Below, piece after piece: positions 4,562 through 6,471 of a stretch of DNA of 6,471 bases. Source of the DNA: CAKRPJ01 sp934376955 (GTDB taxonomy: Bacteria > Bacillota > Clostridia > Lachnospirales > Lachnospiraceae); assembly GCA_934376955.1 (NCBI GenBank), contig CAKRPJ010000078.1:1-6471 (forward strand). Direction: 5' to 3'. The notes below the pieces were generated by a model. That model did not search any database, had not been told where the DNA came from, and saw only the letters and a program-made list of their open reading frames with translations. Each line of letters begins with the position of its first letter. Positions within the stretch are counted from its first letter, which is position 1. The position numbers and the translations under genes were made by a program.

Positions 4562-5758
4562 TTACAAAAAAAATCCGGCATCACTGTTTATCTGTTCGTG
4601 GAGGGGACGATGGATCTTTTTCCGGGTCACCTCTACCAGTCCGAGACGTGTCATATCGACCAGCGTGGTCTTGATGGGGTCAAGGGCCAGTGCTCTGCGT
4701 AATTGTGTCATCAGCTCCGCCTGCTGCTCTTTGGATTCCATGTCGATAAAATCGATAATGATAATGCCGGAAAGATTCCTTAAACGGAGCTGGAAGGCGA
4801 TCTCCCGAGCCGCCTCCAGATTCGTTTTAAATTGGACTTCCGCCGCCGTCTTTTTTTCAACATTTTTTCCGGTGTTGACGTCGATGACGGTCATTGCCTC
4901 TGTCGGCTCGATGACAAGATTTCCGCCGGATCGAAGCCACACTGTTTTTGAGAGTGCACGGGAAAGGGCGCTTTCTAAGCTATAAAGGGCGCCGAGGGAA
5001 TAGGGATCCTCATACAACCGAAGGGCAGGTGCATGGGGCTGTTCAAACAGACCACAGGCGGAAAGCTCCTCATAAATATCGGGGAGATCCGTCACGACCT
5101 CTGAGGTGTCGGACAGCCGGATCTCTTTAGCCGCCCGGACTGCAAAGGAATCAGGACAGAATATCGGCTTCATGGGAAGTCGATATACAGCATCTTTAAG
5201 AATTCCGGAAAGCTTCTTAAATAAAAGCCACACTTCCTCATAAATATAGGAAATGGGAACACCGTATCCGTTAGTTCGGACGATGACCTCACAGTCAGGA
5301 GTATCCATACTCTCCCATTGTTTCTTAAAATCTTCCCGCCAGCGGTGGTTGGATATTTTTGAGGAGATACCAAGAACCCTTCTTCCAAGAGTAACAACGC
5401 AATACTGTCCGGTCAGGGATAAAGAGCCGGTAAGGACAGGATCCTTCGTTTTTACAGCTGACCTTGAGATCTGTACTAAAATCTCGTCGCCGGATTTTAC
5501 TGTGTCTGTCCGGACAGTTCCGTCGGCATAATAATGGATCCGGTTTGATGACAGGCTGTAGTAGCCGTTAACACCGGGGAGATATTCTACAAAGGCGGCA
5601 TTGAGATTCTTTATGACGTTGCGTACCTTACCGACACATATCATACCGACCTGTCCGGTGGGGTTGATTTCATCGAGACGGATCTGAACAATGCGGTTTT
5701 CCGAGGCAAGAACGGCTGCCGTATGTCCTCTCAGCTCTGTTATGATCAATTTATTCAA
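4562..5758 (-). CDS. rng: Ribonuclease E/G family protein (short form, no zinc-link)
   Basis: Endoribonuclease of the RNase E/G family, which cuts single-stranded AU-rich RNA in rRNA maturation and mRNA decay. The open frame reaches TTG at 5768-5770, giving 402 residues; residue numbers here use that frame. An S1-like RNA-binding segment lies near residues 47-73 (GKVRNVIKNLNAAFVEYLPG). The DNase I-like catalytic core keeps both metal-binding aspartates: D297 in VIDVNTGKN and D340 in IIIIDFIDM. Their spacing of 43 matches E. coli RNase E D303/D346. The protein ends shortly after DMTRLGLVEVTRKK, so it lacks the CPxC zinc-link and the C-terminal small domain of E. coli RNase G. The start is uncertain. 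TTG at 5756-5758 is preferred because GGTGA lies 5 nt upstream and the product would begin (M)NKLIITEL. TTG 5768-5770 and GTG 5765-5767 are alternatives with poor ribosome binding sites. The gene ends with a run of eight T before TAA. Confidence 0.92.
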   Translation of the reverse strand: MNKLIITELRGHTAAVLASENRIVQIRLDEINPTGQVGMICVGKVRNVIKNLNAAFVEYLPGVNGYYSLSSNRIHYYADGTVRTDTVKSGDEILVQISRSAVKTKDPVLTGSLSLTGQYCVVTLGRRVLGISSKISNHRWREDFKKQWESMDTPDCEVIVRTNGYGVPISYIYEEVWLLFKKLSGILKDAVYRLPMKPIFCPDSFAVRAAKEIRLSDTSEVVTDLPDIYEELSACGLFEQPHAPALRLYEDPYSLGALYSLESALSRALSKTVWLRSGGNLVIEPTEAMTVIDVNTGKNVEKKTAAEVQFKTNLEAAREIAFQLRLRNLSGIIIIDFIDMESKEQQAELMTQLRRALALDPIKTTLVDMTRLGLVEVTRKKIHRPLHEQINSDAGFFL

Positions 5759-6471
5759 TTTCTTCACCAAACGATTCCAGAGTTACAAAATCATGCTCCG
5801 TTTCAGATCCGTTGTCGGCGTAAACCTCCTCACGGTTGATCTGAAAGCCGAAGGCCGGGTAATCTTTTCCAAGGGAGGCACAGTATGCCTCTAAGAGAAG
5901 CTCGGGCTTTATGTTGGCCGCACTTCCGGAGGAAAGCTTAATAAAGAATCCGGTTCCATTATCTACAGTATGATATTCATAGATATACGGCCTAAGATCC
6001 ATCTGCTTTTCGCCTTTTTTTGTCTTTTTCGTGATTTCAAGATCCCCGTTTTGGATGAAGGAGGAAAGCCCCATCCAAAAATCTTCATCTGACAGACCGA
6101 GGGACTCTGCATAGCCCTCCCGCAGCCGGACAGTATAGTCGCATGCCGCTACCAGTGACATTGCATTAGCTGCATCATCCGGAAGCTTTTTATAGCTTAA
6201 AACCTCCATGCCTTCAACCATTACTTCATTTAATCTGCGAGTCATTTCGCAAGAAGACTCCGTCGACAGAACCTCGATATCGAGATATTCCCCGCTGCCG
6301 GTAAGTCCCACTCCGAGGGGTGCGGCGAACGACATGATCTGGTGGGGAGAAAAGCCCTCCGAATAACGGATATTGACCTCGGCCCGGCGCATTGCCTTCT
6401 GGAAATAGCGCATGATATCCAAGTGGCCGATAAATTTCATATTTCCCTGTTTGGAAAACTTAATTCTGATC
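5751..6471 (-). CDS. DUF2344 / TIGR03936 radical-SAM-linked protein, 5' end cut by the window edge
   Basis: The reading frame is open to the right edge. The first Met inside the window (codon at 6438-6440) is not the start, because ten in-frame codons precede it (IRIKFSKQGN) and continue smoothly into MKFIGHLDIMRYFQKA. Members of this family typically begin with a basic stretch of the form RIKFSK...MKFIGHLD, so I infer that only a few N-terminal residues are missing. Other family-like stretches are YSEGFSPHQIMSFAAPLGVG and GSGEYLDIEV. About 240 residues are visible, close to the usual full length. The family is found next to, or fused to, a B12-binding radical SAM protein, which would be expected just beyond the window; its biochemical role is not established. 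The gene ends with TAA at 5751-5753 and overlaps the start of the downstream RNase gene, which suggests translational coupling. The family assignment is firm; the function is unknown. Confidence 0.9.
   Translation of the reverse strand, partial: IRIKFSKQGNMKFIGHLDIMRYFQKAMRRAEVNIRYSEGFSPHQIMSFAAPLGVGLTGSGEYLDIEVLSTESSCEMTRRLNEVMVEGMEVLSYKKLPDDAANAMSLVAACDYTVRLREGYAESLGLSDEDFWMGLSSFIQNGDLEITKKTKKGEKQMDLRPYIYEYHTVDNGTGFFIKLSSGSAANIKPELLLEAYCASLGKDYPAFGFQINREEVYADNGSETEHDFVTLESFGEEIE

Noticed and set aside
4124..4702. A 192-codon plus-strand frame opposite rplU and the end of rng
   Set aside because: It is antisense to two certain genes, crosses the promoter and leader, and has low-complexity, Cys- and Leu-rich composition without recognisable motifs.

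Overview
The window is a compact chromosomal block from a low-to-moderate G+C Gram-positive bacterium, most likely a clostridial Firmicute near Lachnospiraceae. Three things point there: the gene order, the Firmicutes-type L27 with a cleavable N-terminal extension beside its protease Prp, and strong GGAGG-type ribosome binding sites. All nine certain genes lie on the minus strand and read from high to low coordinates.

In order of transcription they are: a DUF2344 (TIGR03936-type) radical-SAM-linked protein whose start lies just beyond the right edge (5751-6471); a short ribonuclease E/G family protein (rng); a 117-bp gap with a near-consensus sigma-A promoter and a structured leader; rplU (L21), prp (L27-processing cysteine protease) and rpmA (L27); a terminator-like hairpin; then obgE, yhbY, nadD, yqeK and rsfS. 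The genes are tightly packed, with overlaps or gaps of 3-71 bp. The first 212 bases carry no confident gene. They hold a striking 19-bp perfect inverted repeat and a smaller hairpin.

Functionally this is a ribosome-biogenesis neighbourhood. L21 and L27 are large-subunit proteins, and Prp trims L27. ObgE, YhbY and RsfS act on 50S/30S assembly or subunit joining, and the RNase E/G protein processes RNA. NadD (NAD synthesis) and YqeK (HD-domain, Ap4A hydrolase family) link the block to nucleotide metabolism and stress. The promoter before rplU and the hairpin after rpmA suggest that L21-Prp-L27 is expressed as its own strong module, with partial read-through into the downstream genes.

No new multi-gene system is evident; this is a conserved housekeeping block. 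The least explained items are: (1) a 17-codon upstream ORF in the rplU leader that starts almost at the predicted transcript 5' end, ends in four consecutive in-frame stop codons and overlaps a foldable stem; (2) the long perfect hairpin after rsfS, which lacks a U-tract; (3) an 80-nt out-of-frame overlap of yqeK into rsfS that gives YqeK an unusual basic tail; and (4) an 8-bp hairpin abutting the nadD ribosome binding site.
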